A program made the translations under genes and the position numbers. 41,655 nucleotides of DNA. It comes from Acidobacteriota bacterium. Its GTDB lineage: Bacteria > Acidobacteriota > Polarisedimenticolia > QHYA01. Below are positions 34,893-41,655 of the stretch, in pieces; position 1 is the first letter of the stretch, and each line of letters starts with the position of its first letter. The notes under the pieces are model-generated. The model searched no databases. It saw nothing but the letters and a program-made list of their open reading frames with translations, and was not told where the DNA came from. The stretch spans positions 1-41,655 of the forward strand of contig QHYA01000040.1 of assembly GCA_003223995.1 (NCBI GenBank), read 5' to 3'.

Positions 34893-36884
34893 CTACCTCG
34901 GCGCCCGGGCGAGCCAGTTGCCGGCCAGCCAGATGGCGATCGCCATCGCCACCGCCGGCGCCAGCAGCGTCATCCCGAAAGGCAGGGGCACTGCGGGAAC
35001 CAGCATCTTTCCGTGCAGCAGAAGAATCCCGAGCAGACCGCACCATGCCGCAAGCAGCAGCGTGCCGCCGAGCGTCTTTCCGGCAAGGACCCCGCCCCCT
35101 CCAGGCAAGACCAGGGATACCCACCTCGTCAGCCGTGCCGTCGTGCGGGCGTGCTTGGTGATCTCCGCGACCTTTTCCTGACGCACGCTCGGATGGAGAC
35201 CGTTGCGCCTGACCAGCAAGTAACGGCACTGCACGCAGTAGTCCGGAGTGTCGGAAGGGGCCTGGCAACGCTTGCAGAAGGGCCGACCGCACTGGATGCA
35301 CAGCGTCGCGGTCGATGTTCCGAGCGCGGCAGGAAGCAGCAAAGCCAGGACGATGAGGCCCAAGCCGATCAAGGAGGAGGCGGATGTCAGGCCTGAGCCG
35401 ACCATCGCCATGAAGCTTCCCCGCCAGGAGCCGCGCGAGAGGACCCGCTTCCAGATCTCCGACGGGGGCACCTCCGTGTCGATAGGCTCCCCGTCCTTCC
35501 CCTCCCTCTGACGGGCCTGCAACAGCGCGGCTATCCCCTCCGTGTTGACCTTCCTCCCCTGCTCCAGGGCCTCCTCCGCGTGCCGGAAGTCGAACATCTT
35601 CTGCTGGGCCAGGTAGAGGTTGACGTAACCCTCCAGAAACGCCGGCTCCAGCTCGATGGCGCGCCGGTAGGCCTGGCAGGCTTCGGCGTAGCGGCCGACC
35701 TCGAAGTAGAGATTGCCGATGTTGTTGTGAGGGCGGGGATCCCTGGGCGTCAGCTCGGCCGCCCGGAGGTACTGGGTCAGCGATTCCTGCAGAAAATGTC
35801 CGCGGGCATAGAGGGCCCCTAACAGCGACGGATACGCCGGATCCGATGGGTTGGCCGCGGCCAGATCCTCCAGAGCAAGGATGGATTCGGGCTGGTAGGA
35901 ACGGCCGGCGGTTTCCACGAGGACCTTCGCGGTGGGATCACCAGCCAGCCGGCAGACCGAGAGCGTCAGGATGCCCAATGGGGCCGCCAGCAGAACCAGC
36001 ACCAGCAGCGTCATTGAGAGAGCTTTCTCCCGCCAGTCGGCGTACCGGAAAAAGATGGCCAGCCAATACGCGGGCGTGAACGGGGCGAGCAGCCAGGTCA
36101 GAGTCGGAAGTAGCAGAGCAAGCCAACCGATCTGGCGGGCGGCGCCGGGGCCGGAGCGCCGGACCACAGCCTCCTCGATGTCGTGGCGCAGCGCCCGCTG
36201 GTAGCGAATCGTCAGCAGTCCGGAAAACGTGACCAGCAGCAGGCCGCAGGCGACAAGGCCAATGAGCATGCCATTGGCCAGAGTCCGGAAGCCATACCAG
36301 CCTTCTCTCAGGCTGGATGCGACAGCGGTGATCCAGTGGACCACCGCGCTGCTGATCCCCTCCCCTGACTCCCAAGCGACCTTGGCGAGCCCCATGTGGG
36401 CCTGCGGCAGGCCGGGGGAGAAGGTCAGGGCAGCAGAGTAGGATTCGCGCGCCTTGTTGAAATTCCCCTCGCCGAGGAACCCTTCCCCTTCGTGCACGAG
36501 CGCGGCTGCCAAGGTGGTGATCTTCTCGACCCCCATCTCCCGGCACAGCTCATCGATCTGCTTCAGCTCCTCGCGGGCAAGGTCGGTCAGGTTCTGCTTG
36601 AGCAGTGCCTTTCGCTTGAACCAGTGACCCTCGACGCGGGCGCGAAACTGCTCGAAGTTGAACCGGCGAGAGGAGAAGGTCTCGTTGTCGAGGGATGCGG
36701 CCTGCTCCCCCCGGCTCGATGGGCCCGCCGATGGAATCTGGATCCGCTCGGGAGCCTGAGTGAGCGGAGGAGAGACCCGCTTCCCAATCCGCTCCTCCGC
36801 CCGGCAGAGAGGCGCATGAAGGAGGAGACAGATCAGAAGGGTCGCAGACCCGAGCGGCAGTCCAGCGAAACGGCTTTCCTTCAC
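34893..36884 (-). CDS. Polytopic membrane protein with TPR repeats and a cysteine-rich motif
   Basis: 663 residues. An N-terminal signal or anchor (LLICLLLHAPLCRA) is followed by an alpha-helical TPR-like region (FNKARESYSAALTFSPGLPQ). Two to four membrane helices come next (LIGLVACGLLLVTFSG, then LLLPTLTWLLAPF), then classic TPRs (RPHNNIGNLYFEVGRYAEACQ in outline, followed by AIELEPAFLEGYVNLYLAQQ). Another helix pair brackets a zinc-ribbon-like stretch, CIQCGRPFCKRCQ...CVQC, and the protein ends in hydrophobic segments. The start is GTG after AGAGAACG. I recognise no family name. The arrangement suggests a membrane platform. It lies between a DUF1844 gene and the DUF4388 gene, all on one strand with short gaps, so the three probably form an operon. 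Confidence 0.8.
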   Translation of the reverse strand: MKESRFAGLPLGSATLLICLLLHAPLCRAEERIGKRVSPPLTQAPERIQIPSAGPSSRGEQAASLDNETFSSRRFNFEQFRARVEGHWFKRKALLKQNLTDLAREELKQIDELCREMGVEKITTLAAALVHEGEGFLGEGNFNKARESYSAALTFSPGLPQAHMGLAKVAWESGEGISSAVVHWITAVASSLREGWYGFRTLANGMLIGLVACGLLLVTFSGLLTIRYQRALRHDIEEAVVRRSGPGAARQIGWLALLLPTLTWLLAPFTPAYWLAIFFRYADWREKALSMTLLVLVLLAAPLGILTLSVCRLAGDPTAKVLVETAGRSYQPESILALEDLAAANPSDPAYPSLLGALYARGHFLQESLTQYLRAAELTPRDPRPHNNIGNLYFEVGRYAEACQAYRRAIELEPAFLEGYVNLYLAQQKMFDFRHAEEALEQGRKVNTEGIAALLQARQREGKDGEPIDTEVPPSEIWKRVLSRGSWRGSFMAMVGSGLTSASSLIGLGLIVLALLLPAALGTSTATLCIQCGRPFCKRCQAPSDTPDYCVQCRYLLVRRNGLHPSVRQEKVAEITKHARTTARLTRWVSLVLPGGGGVLAGKTLGGTLLLAAWCGLLGILLLHGKMLVPAVPLPFGMTLLAPAVAMAIAIWLAGNWLARAPR

Positions 36885-36929
36885 CGTTCTCTTCGCTGCT
36901 CTCCGTTGGCCGGGACGGTCGCGCCCGGC

Positions 36930-37376
36930 TCAGCGCCGCGAACCGGCAGCGGTGGAATTGACGAAGTGCAGCCGGAGCTCGTAGAGGACCTGCTCCAGCA
37001 AACGATGCTCCTCTTCATTCAGATTCCCCATGGTCTTCTGCTGGAGCAGCGAGAGAATGTCGATCATCTGCCGGGCCTCATCGATGTTCACAGCGCCCTC
37101 GCCGGTGGCGGGATCGTTGATCAGTCCCAGGTGAACAAGCGCCGAGGTCCGGAAAGAAAGGACCAGGGCGGTGAAGTCAACGGCAGGCAGGCCCTCTCCT
37201 TCTTGAGACTCCTCCGGCTGACGAGTGAAACCGAGGCCCTGGCGGGATCCCGTGGTTCTTTCTCCAGAAGAATGGCCGGGAACCTGCTCCTGGTCGGGCT
37301 GGCGCCTGGAGCCGTCCATGCCGAAATGCCGCTTGTCCGTGATCTTTATCGAAGAGCGTCCAGGGTCTTCAGCCAT
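36930..37376 (-). CDS. DUF1844 family protein
   Basis: 148 residues. The first 60 are a variable linker with SSIKITDKRHFGMDG near the start. The C-terminal 80 residues are the DUF1844 signature: DFTALVLSFRTSALVHLGLI, then DEARQMIDILSLLQQKT and EEEHRLLEQVLYELRLHFV. The function is unknown; in other Acidobacteria and Deltaproteobacteria the gene is small, soluble and often beside housekeeping genes. The ORF track carries this frame on to 38099, but that is antisense to mazG. ATG at 37376 is the natural start, though no Shine-Dalgarno is visible and only 24 bases separate it from broken mazG, so its own promoter region may be missing. Confidence 0.85.
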   Translation of the reverse strand: MAEDPGRSSIKITDKRHFGMDGSRRQPDQEQVPGHSSGERTTGSRQGLGFTRQPEESQEGEGLPAVDFTALVLSFRTSALVHLGLINDPATGEGAVNIDEARQMIDILSLLQQKTMGNLNEEEHRLLEQVLYELRLHFVNSTAAGSRR

Positions 37377-37400
37377 ACGGTCTGTAATGTAAATGCGGTC

Positions 37401-38156
37401 TACCTCCTGGAGGAAGCGTACGAGGTCGTGGACGCCATCGATTCGAAAGCCCCGAAGGCCCTCCGCGAGGAACTCGGCGATCTGATCTTCCAGATCGTTT
37501 TCCTCTCGCGCATCGCGAAGGAGAAGGGGGAGTTCACCGTGGACGATGTCCTGCGAGACATCACCGACAAGATGGTCCGACGCCATCCCCACGTCTTCGG
37601 CCAGGCCAGTGCCGGAACCGCCCGTGAAGTGCTGCGCCAGTGGGAGGAGATCAAGCGCGCGGAGCGAGCCGAAGAGGAGCCCTCGACCCTCGACGGTGTG
37701 CCCCGCAGCCTGCCCGCCCTGCTGCGCGCACAGAGATTGACGACGAAGGCGGCGCGGGTCGGGTTCGACTGGCCGGGGCCGGAGGAGGTCCTCGCCAAGG
37801 TAGAGGAAGAGATCTCCGAGTTGCGGGGAGCGATCTCCGCCGAACCGACGCAGAAGGTCTCCGAGAAAGTCTCCGAGAAAGTCTCCGAGGAACTGGGCGA
37901 TATTCTCTTCGCAGTCTCCAACCTGGCCCGGCATCTCGGTGTCGATCCCGAGACGGCACTGCAGAGGACCAATTCCAAGTTCATTCGACGGTTCCGGAGG
38001 ATGGAAGAGCTGCTGCGGGAGCGGCGAACCACTCCGGGCGAGGTGTCTCTCGCCGAGCTGGACCTCCTGTGGGAGCGGGCCAAACTCGAGGAGCGGCAAG
38101 AAGAGCCCCTGGGCTCGGACAGCCCGGGAAGGCCCGTCCCTACCGAAGGCCCATAG
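37401..38156 (+). pseudogene. mazG: MazG-type NTP pyrophosphohydrolase, 5'-truncated
   Basis: MazG hydrolyses nucleoside triphosphates to monophosphates and pyrophosphate. Two tandem MazG domains are visible. The first has YLLEEAYEVVDAID, EELGDLIFQIVFLSRIAKEK and RHPHVFG. The second has KVEEEISELRGAI, EELGDILFAVSNLARHLG and NSKFIRRFRRME. The usual beginning (about 35 residues including the GGCPWDREQTH block) is absent: conserved sequence begins abruptly at Tyr, 24 bases from the start of DUF1844 on the other strand, with no in-frame start codon nearby. The nearest ATG (37326) lies inside DUF1844 and gives nonsense. So it is likely a 5' deletion; catalytic residues in domain 1 are partly kept. 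It also has an unusual KVSE triplication. Confidence 0.85.
37857..37892. repeat. Three 12-bp tandem units in mazG
   Basis: GTCTCCGAGAAA, repeated exactly once and then as GTCTCCGAGGAA, encodes (VSEK)2-VSEE just before the second ELGD motif. The family has only one such segment, so this is a recent in-frame slippage duplication. Confidence 0.85.
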
Positions 38157-38279
38157 TGTTCCGTCTCCGGTATCTCCTGGCCGTCGGCCTCCGACGCATC
38201 CCGGCCTGCATTCACATGGTCAAGTGTCACGCGGCTGCAAGAGGTTACAGGCACCTGCAGACTCAATTGTGAAGGAGTC

Positions 38280-39447
38280 ATGGATCGAAGAGGTGTAGTG
38301 GGGCGGTTGCGCGTCGCTCCTCTGCCTCCTCCTTCAACCGTCCGGCAGCGGTTGCTGCACTGGTACCGTCGAAACCGCAGGTCGCTGCCGTGGCGCCGCA
38401 CACGTGATCCCTACGCGATCCTCGTTTCCGAGGTCATGCTCCAGCAAACGACTGTCAGAGCGATGCTTCCCTACTATCGGGCCTTCATCGAGCGATTCCC
38501 TGACTGGCGGAGGCTCGCCGAAGCTTCCGAGGATGAGATCCTCTCCTCATGGGCGGGGCTCGGCTACTACGCCCGCGCCCGGAACCTTCACAGGCCTCGA
38601 CGCGAACGCCAGTCGCGTTCTCGCGCGCTTCTACGGCGTACGGGGCGAGCTGCGCCGTGGGGATGCTCACCGCCGCCTCCGCTCGTTGGCTGTCTCGCTG
38701 CTTGGAGAGGAGAACGGCGAAACGGTACGCACTGTCCCCGCCGGGGAGCTCAACCAGGCACTGATGGAGCTCGGAGCGCTCGTCTGCTCCGCCGTTTCTC
38801 CCGATTGCCCCTCATGCCCGTTGAGAGAGGACTGTCGCGCTCTCGCTCTCGGTCGTGCCGGAAAAAGGCCTGCTCGCTCTCGACGCCGCGCGACGGTGGA
38901 GGTGGCCTCCTCGGCCGCTCTTATCCGCAAGGCGGGGTGCTTGCTGCTGGCTCGCCGCGGCGAGGGCGAGCTGATGGGGCATTTCTGGGAGCTGCCCGGC
39001 ACGTTCGCGGCCGACCTGGAGAACACCCGAAAGGGGCGCGGTGGAGCGAAGAGGACCCATCCTCTCCGCCTCCCCGTGCGGGATTCCTCGCCCCGAGTGG
39101 ACAACCGGGAGCGGGATCAGACTGGTCCGGAGCACAGGAAGCAGCTCTTGGTCCAGGAGAGCGTGCTCGCGGAGCGCCTCGCGGATCATCTCTCCCGCCG
39201 CTACGGATTGCGGGCCGCGATCGGAGCTCCTGCCGGCCGAATTCGCCACGCGGTCACGTTCCGGAGGATCCTGCTGATGGTCTTCGAGGCGCGCCTCGAG
39301 GGCGCCTCGAGCGTCCGCGGGGACGCGGAGCTTCTCTGGGTCTCTCCGGAGCGGCTCGCCGAGCTTCCTGTTGCGACGCTCACCCGCAAGGCGGTGAGCG
39401 CTTTCGCTCTCGGCGGGCGCCACATTACAATCCCTTCGCCTGCCTGA
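38280..39447 (+). pseudogene. mutY: A/G-specific adenine glycosylase MutY, internal deletion and frameshift
   Basis: MutY removes adenine mispaired with 8-oxoguanine. The first frame from the ATG at 38280 (behind GAAGGAGTC) has LPWRRTRDPYAILVSEVMLQ with the catalytic Glu, and GLGYYARARNLH. At 38592-38596 it breaks, and the next frame resumes at LDANASRVLARFYGV, containing the catalytic Asp, then the [4Fe-4S] cluster pattern C-x6-C-x2-C-x5-C and a C-terminal NUDIX-like domain (GCLLLARRGEGELMGHFWEL). About 46 residues that normally lie between these blocks, including the helix-hairpin-helix LPGIGPYTA-type motif, are missing, and the reading frame changes. The product cannot be functional as written. 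It is followed by the similarly damaged DUF169 gene. Confidence 0.9.
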
Positions 39448-39465
39448 TTGGCACGGAGGCGCCTC

Positions 39466-40106
39466 ATGGATCCGGCGATGCTGGCCTCGGTGATCGAACG
39501 CTACGCACGGGTGTCCACCTTCCCGCTTGGCGTCAAGATGCTGGGAGAGCAGGATCCGCTGCCCGAAAAGGCGAAGATCCCCGAGAGGGACTTCGGACAC
39601 CGGCTCGCCGTGTGCCAGACCTACACGATCGCCCGCCGCTACGATCCCAGGTCCCGCGATTCGAGCCGGGAAAATACAAGCGAATTCTCGCCTTTCCCCT
39701 GTTCCGCGCCGACAGGGAGCCGGACGTGGTGCTGATTTACGGAAACAGCGCCCAGGTCATGCTCCTTCTTGCCGCCTCGCTCTACGAGCGTGGCGGCTAT
39801 CTCACCTGTCGTTTCTCTCCCCGCATCGACTGCTCGGAAAGCGTCGTGCGGACGATGCTCACCGGTCAGCCCCAGGTGATCCTTCCCTGCTACGGCGACC
39901 GGACCGTCGGGGGAACCGAAGATCACGAGATGGCCTTCTCCTTTCCGTGGAGCATCGCGGAGGAGATAGCGCGGGGACTGGCGGGGCTTCATCGGGGTGG
40001 CGTGCGCTACCCGATCCCATCGAACCTGCGAGGTGAACCGCGCTTCCCCCCGAAGTACGTCGAGCTCGACGAGAAACTGCAGCGGATGCCTCCCCCCTCC
40101 GATTGA
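39466..40106 (+). pseudogene. DUF169 family protein, internal deletion and frameshift
   Basis: The first frame, from the ATG at 39466 behind GGAGGCGCC, reads YARVSTFPLGVKMLGEQDPL and CQTYTIARRY. At 39643-39653 it breaks. The following frame gives PRFEPGKYKRILAFPLFRA, PDVVLIYGNSAQVMLLLAAS, the Cys-containing PRIDCSESVVRTMLTGQPQV, CYGDRTVGGTEDHEMAFSFPW and EEIARGLAGLHRGGVRYPIP. This order matches DUF169, whose function is unknown though members often sit in anaerobic or metal-related operons. The portion usually between (about 60 residues, with the CPLGxxALG-like Cys block) is missing and the frame shifts. An assembly gap or true deletion would look the same. Confidence 0.85.
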
Positions 40107-40156
40107 CCGTTCGTCCGGGGGAAGGATAGGGCCGCGCTCTCCGCAGGAGACCAAGC

Positions 40157-40480
40157 GTGCCGAAATTCGAACGGCACATATTCGTCTGCGAGAACCGCAG
40201 GCCGCCCGGTCACCCGAAGGGTTGCTGTGCGGAGAAAGGATCCGAGCAGCTTCGCGCGCTCTTCAAGGAGTCGCTCCGGAGACACGGGCTGAATGGAAAG
40301 GTGCGCGCGAACATGTCCGGATGCCTGGACCAATGCGAGCACGGCATCTCGGTGGTGATCTACCCCGATGCCGTCTGGTACGGCGCCGTGAAACCCGAGG
40401 ATGTCGAGGAGATCGTCGAGCGGCACATCATCAGGGGAGAGATCGTCGAACGTCTCCTGATGCGTCATATGCTCGACTGA
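40157..40480 (+). CDS. Thioredoxin-like [2Fe-2S] ferredoxin
   Basis: 107 residues of the thioredoxin-fold ferredoxin family, as in the NuoE C-terminal domain and the cobalamin-cluster (2Fe-2S) ferredoxins. The opening FERHIFVCENRRPPGHPKGC and the later NMSGCLDQCEHGISVVIYP provide the four cluster Cys in the family spacing, C-x(11)-C and C-x3-C. The C-terminus RHIIRGEIVERLLM is typical. It is probably an electron carrier, but its partners cannot be told here. The start is a GTG preceded by GCAGGAGACCAAGC. It lies between DUF169 and an alpha/beta hydrolase and is probably co-transcribed with the hydrolase, 28 bases ahead. Confidence 0.92.
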   Translation: MPKFERHIFVCENRRPPGHPKGCCAEKGSEQLRALFKESLRRHGLNGKVRANMSGCLDQCEHGISVVIYPDAVWYGAVKPEDVEEIVERHIIRGEIVERLLMRHMLD

Positions 40481-40508
40481 CCCGTTGAAGGGATCGGTGA
40501 ACTCGGCG

Positions 40509-41321
40509 ATGCCCTCTGAGACGATCGCCGGGGCGCGTGTCCATTACATCGCCATCCCTCCTCCCGAAGCCGATGGAGCCGCGGGAAAGCATGTGGCCCT
40601 GTTCATCCACGGCGCCGGAGGCGATCATACCGTCTGGGGGAACCAGCTTGCCGCGCTCCGTGGCCGCTTCCGGGCCGTCGCCGTCGATCTTCCGGGACAC
40701 GGCCGTTCGGAGCGAAGGTTCGACATGTCGGTCGCGGCGAACGCCGGCGTGATCGCGGCGCTGATCAAACGGCTCGCCATCGAGCGGCCCGTTCTCATCG
40801 GGCATTCGATGGGGGGCGCGGTGGCCCTTCAGTGCGCTCTGGACTACCCGGCTGTTGCCGTGGCCCTGGTCGTGATCTCGAGCGGCGCGAAGCTGGGTGT
40901 CGCCCCGCGGGTCTTGGATTTGATCGAGAACGACCCGGCGGCCGCCCTGGGCGAGATCGCCGCCGCCTCCTACGCGCAAGGGGCCCCTTTCGCGCTGGTC
41001 GAAGAAGGGCGGGCCGCCCTTGCGCGCTGCCCTCATGAAGTGCTGCTGTCGGATTTCAGGGCTTGCAACGAGTTCGACATCCGGGGCCGGGTGCCCCAGA
41101 TCCGCCTGCCGCTTCTGGCGATCTGCGGAACCGAGGATCGGCTCACTTTCCCGAAATACTCGGAGTGGCTGGTCTCCTCGGTGCCCCGGGCGAGGCTGGT
41201 CCTCGTTTCCGGAGCAGGCCATCTCGTCATGATCGAGAAACCCACCGAAGTTTCCCGCTCCCTGAGCGAGTTTCTCGAGGACTTGCCCGAGGCGAGAGGA
41301 TCGCCAGAGAGGGCGGAATGA
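40509..41321 (+). CDS. Alpha/beta hydrolase
   Basis: 270 residues from the chosen ATG. It has the oxyanion region LFIHGAGGDHTVWGNQL, the VAVDLPGHGRSE strand, the nucleophile elbow GHSMGGAVALQ (Ser), a helical lid, the acid strand LLAICGTEDRLTF (Asp) and the catalytic His in VSGAGHLVMIEKP. The fold and triad are complete. The family is broad (esterase, dehalogenase, acyltransferase and others) and no substrate can be assigned. The ORF track begins eight codons earlier at a TTG; GGTGA nine bases before the ATG at 40509 supports that start. It ends before an intergenic region that holds a strong terminator and converges on the OmpA-family gene. Confidence 0.9.
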   Translation: MPSETIAGARVHYIAIPPPEADGAAGKHVALFIHGAGGDHTVWGNQLAALRGRFRAVAVDLPGHGRSERRFDMSVAANAGVIAALIKRLAIERPVLIGHSMGGAVALQCALDYPAVAVALVVISSGAKLGVAPRVLDLIENDPAAALGEIAAASYAQGAPFALVEEGRAALARCPHEVLLSDFRACNEFDIRGRVPQIRLPLLAICGTEDRLTFPKYSEWLVSSVPRARLVLVSGAGHLVMIEKPTEVSRSLSEFLEDLPEARGSPERAE

Positions 41322-41373
41322 GGCGTTGCTTGTGGGTAAATCGTGGCCCCAGGCGCGCATCGACACCCGAGAT

Positions 41374-41429
41374 AAAACGACCCCCCGGGAGCGGGCGGGG
41401 GGGGATGGCGGTGCCCGGCTCCCGGGGGG
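41374..41429 (-). terminator. Long GC-rich hairpin with T-run, terminator of the OmpA-family gene
   Basis: CCCCCCGGGAGC (41381-41392) pairs perfectly with GCTCCCGGGGGG (41418-41429), and the inner GGGC/GCCC adds four more pairs past one bulge. On the minus strand TCGTTTTATC follows the stem, so it stops transcription coming from the right. It also lies in the path of the hydrolase transcript, where the run is absent. The remainder of this 208-base gap shows no feature. Confidence 0.75.
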
Positions 41430-41529
41430 ATCGAAGTAGAGCCGTCTCGCCGAGCACAGCCGCCAGGAGCCCTCACCCTGGATTAACTTTGCGGTTCTCT
41501 GCGCGCGGCGTGACCGCTTTACACTATAC

Positions 41530-41655
41530 CTAGGGCCTCGCGGTTTGCGACGCCCCCGTCTCGCCCGCCTTGGCCATCTCTCCCATAAGTGGTGCAATCG
41601 GGTCGAGCACGCGGATCACGACCCGGCGGTTCTGCGCCCGGCCATCCCGGCTGGA
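41530..41655 (-). CDS. OmpA/MotB C-terminal domain protein (partial, runs off right edge)
   Basis: Only the last 41 codons are in the window. They read SRDGRAQNRRVVIRVLDPIA, the terminal strand and NRRV motif of the OmpA-like peptidoglycan-binding domain, followed by a short tail ending SQTARP. It stops at a TAG at 41530-41532. The rest, perhaps a lipoprotein, Pal-like or MotB-like protein, lies to the right. It was not in the ORF track because its start is outside. Confidence 0.75.
   Translation of the reverse strand, partial: SSRDGRAQNRRVVIRVLDPIAPLMGEMAKAGETGASQTARP

Overview
The window is a G+C-rich bacterial chromosome segment, dense in genes and mostly transcribed from the minus strand. 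Several features together suggest an Acidobacteriota-like organism, or a related member of the old deltaproteobacterial/acidobacterial grouping: an MglA-type Ras-like GTPase, DUF4388, DUF1844 and PEGA proteins, a fused LptC/LptA protein, and a methylmalonyl-CoA mutase split into two chains. This is inferred from gene content; no rRNA or phylogenetic marker was tested. I saw no tRNA, rRNA, CRISPR array, complete insertion sequence or prophage.

Layout from left to right. 0-4.4 kb (minus): der, a YihY/BrkB membrane protein, then from its own promoter mglA, a frame-displaced extension and a zinc-ribbon protein that runs off the left edge and is absent from the ORF track. 4.4-9.2 kb: an HU-like protein (+), a secreted PEGA protein (-), an M50 intramembrane protease (+) and ComEC (-). 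9.3-10.2 kb: a small accessory island with a Phd-type antitoxin, a truncated PIN toxin, inverted repeats and a possible small orphan ORF. 10.2-20 kb (minus): a frame-broken hypothetical gene, coaX, birA, nadC, valS, a CheY-like regulator, the two methylmalonyl-CoA mutase chains and an acyl-CoA dehydrogenase. 20-25 kb (minus): lptC/A-lptB-rpoN-hpf, the order familiar from Proteobacteria. 25-29 kb (minus): a LeuA-like synthase, enoyl-CoA hydratase, 3-hydroxyacyl-CoA dehydrogenase and thiolase. 29-33.5 kb (minus): dnaK, hsp20, a group-2-like sigma factor and a DnaC-like ATPase. 33.5-37.4 kb (minus): DUF1844, a TPR membrane protein and a DUF4388/pseudopilin-like protein. 37.4-41.3 kb (plus): mazG, mutY, DUF169, a thioredoxin-like ferredoxin and an alpha/beta hydrolase. 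A strong hairpin terminator and the 3' end of an OmpA-family gene close the window.

Functionally, the window combines beta-oxidation and propionyl/methylmalonyl-CoA metabolism, lipopolysaccharide export, cofactor synthesis (CoA, NAD, biotin ligation), proteostasis and stress sigma control, and polarity or secretion-type modules.

The most unusual signal is damage. mazG, mutY and DUF169, three neighbours, each lack a conserved 5' or internal block. The acyl-CoA dehydrogenase lacks an N-terminal block, BirA ends before its C-terminal domain, the PIN toxin is cut to 30 residues, and two further loci (mglA extension, gene after coaX) are split by apparent single-base -1 frame changes. Either this lineage is losing these genes by small deletions, or the assembly has dropped short stretches. 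The sequence alone cannot decide. I found no convincing wholly new system.
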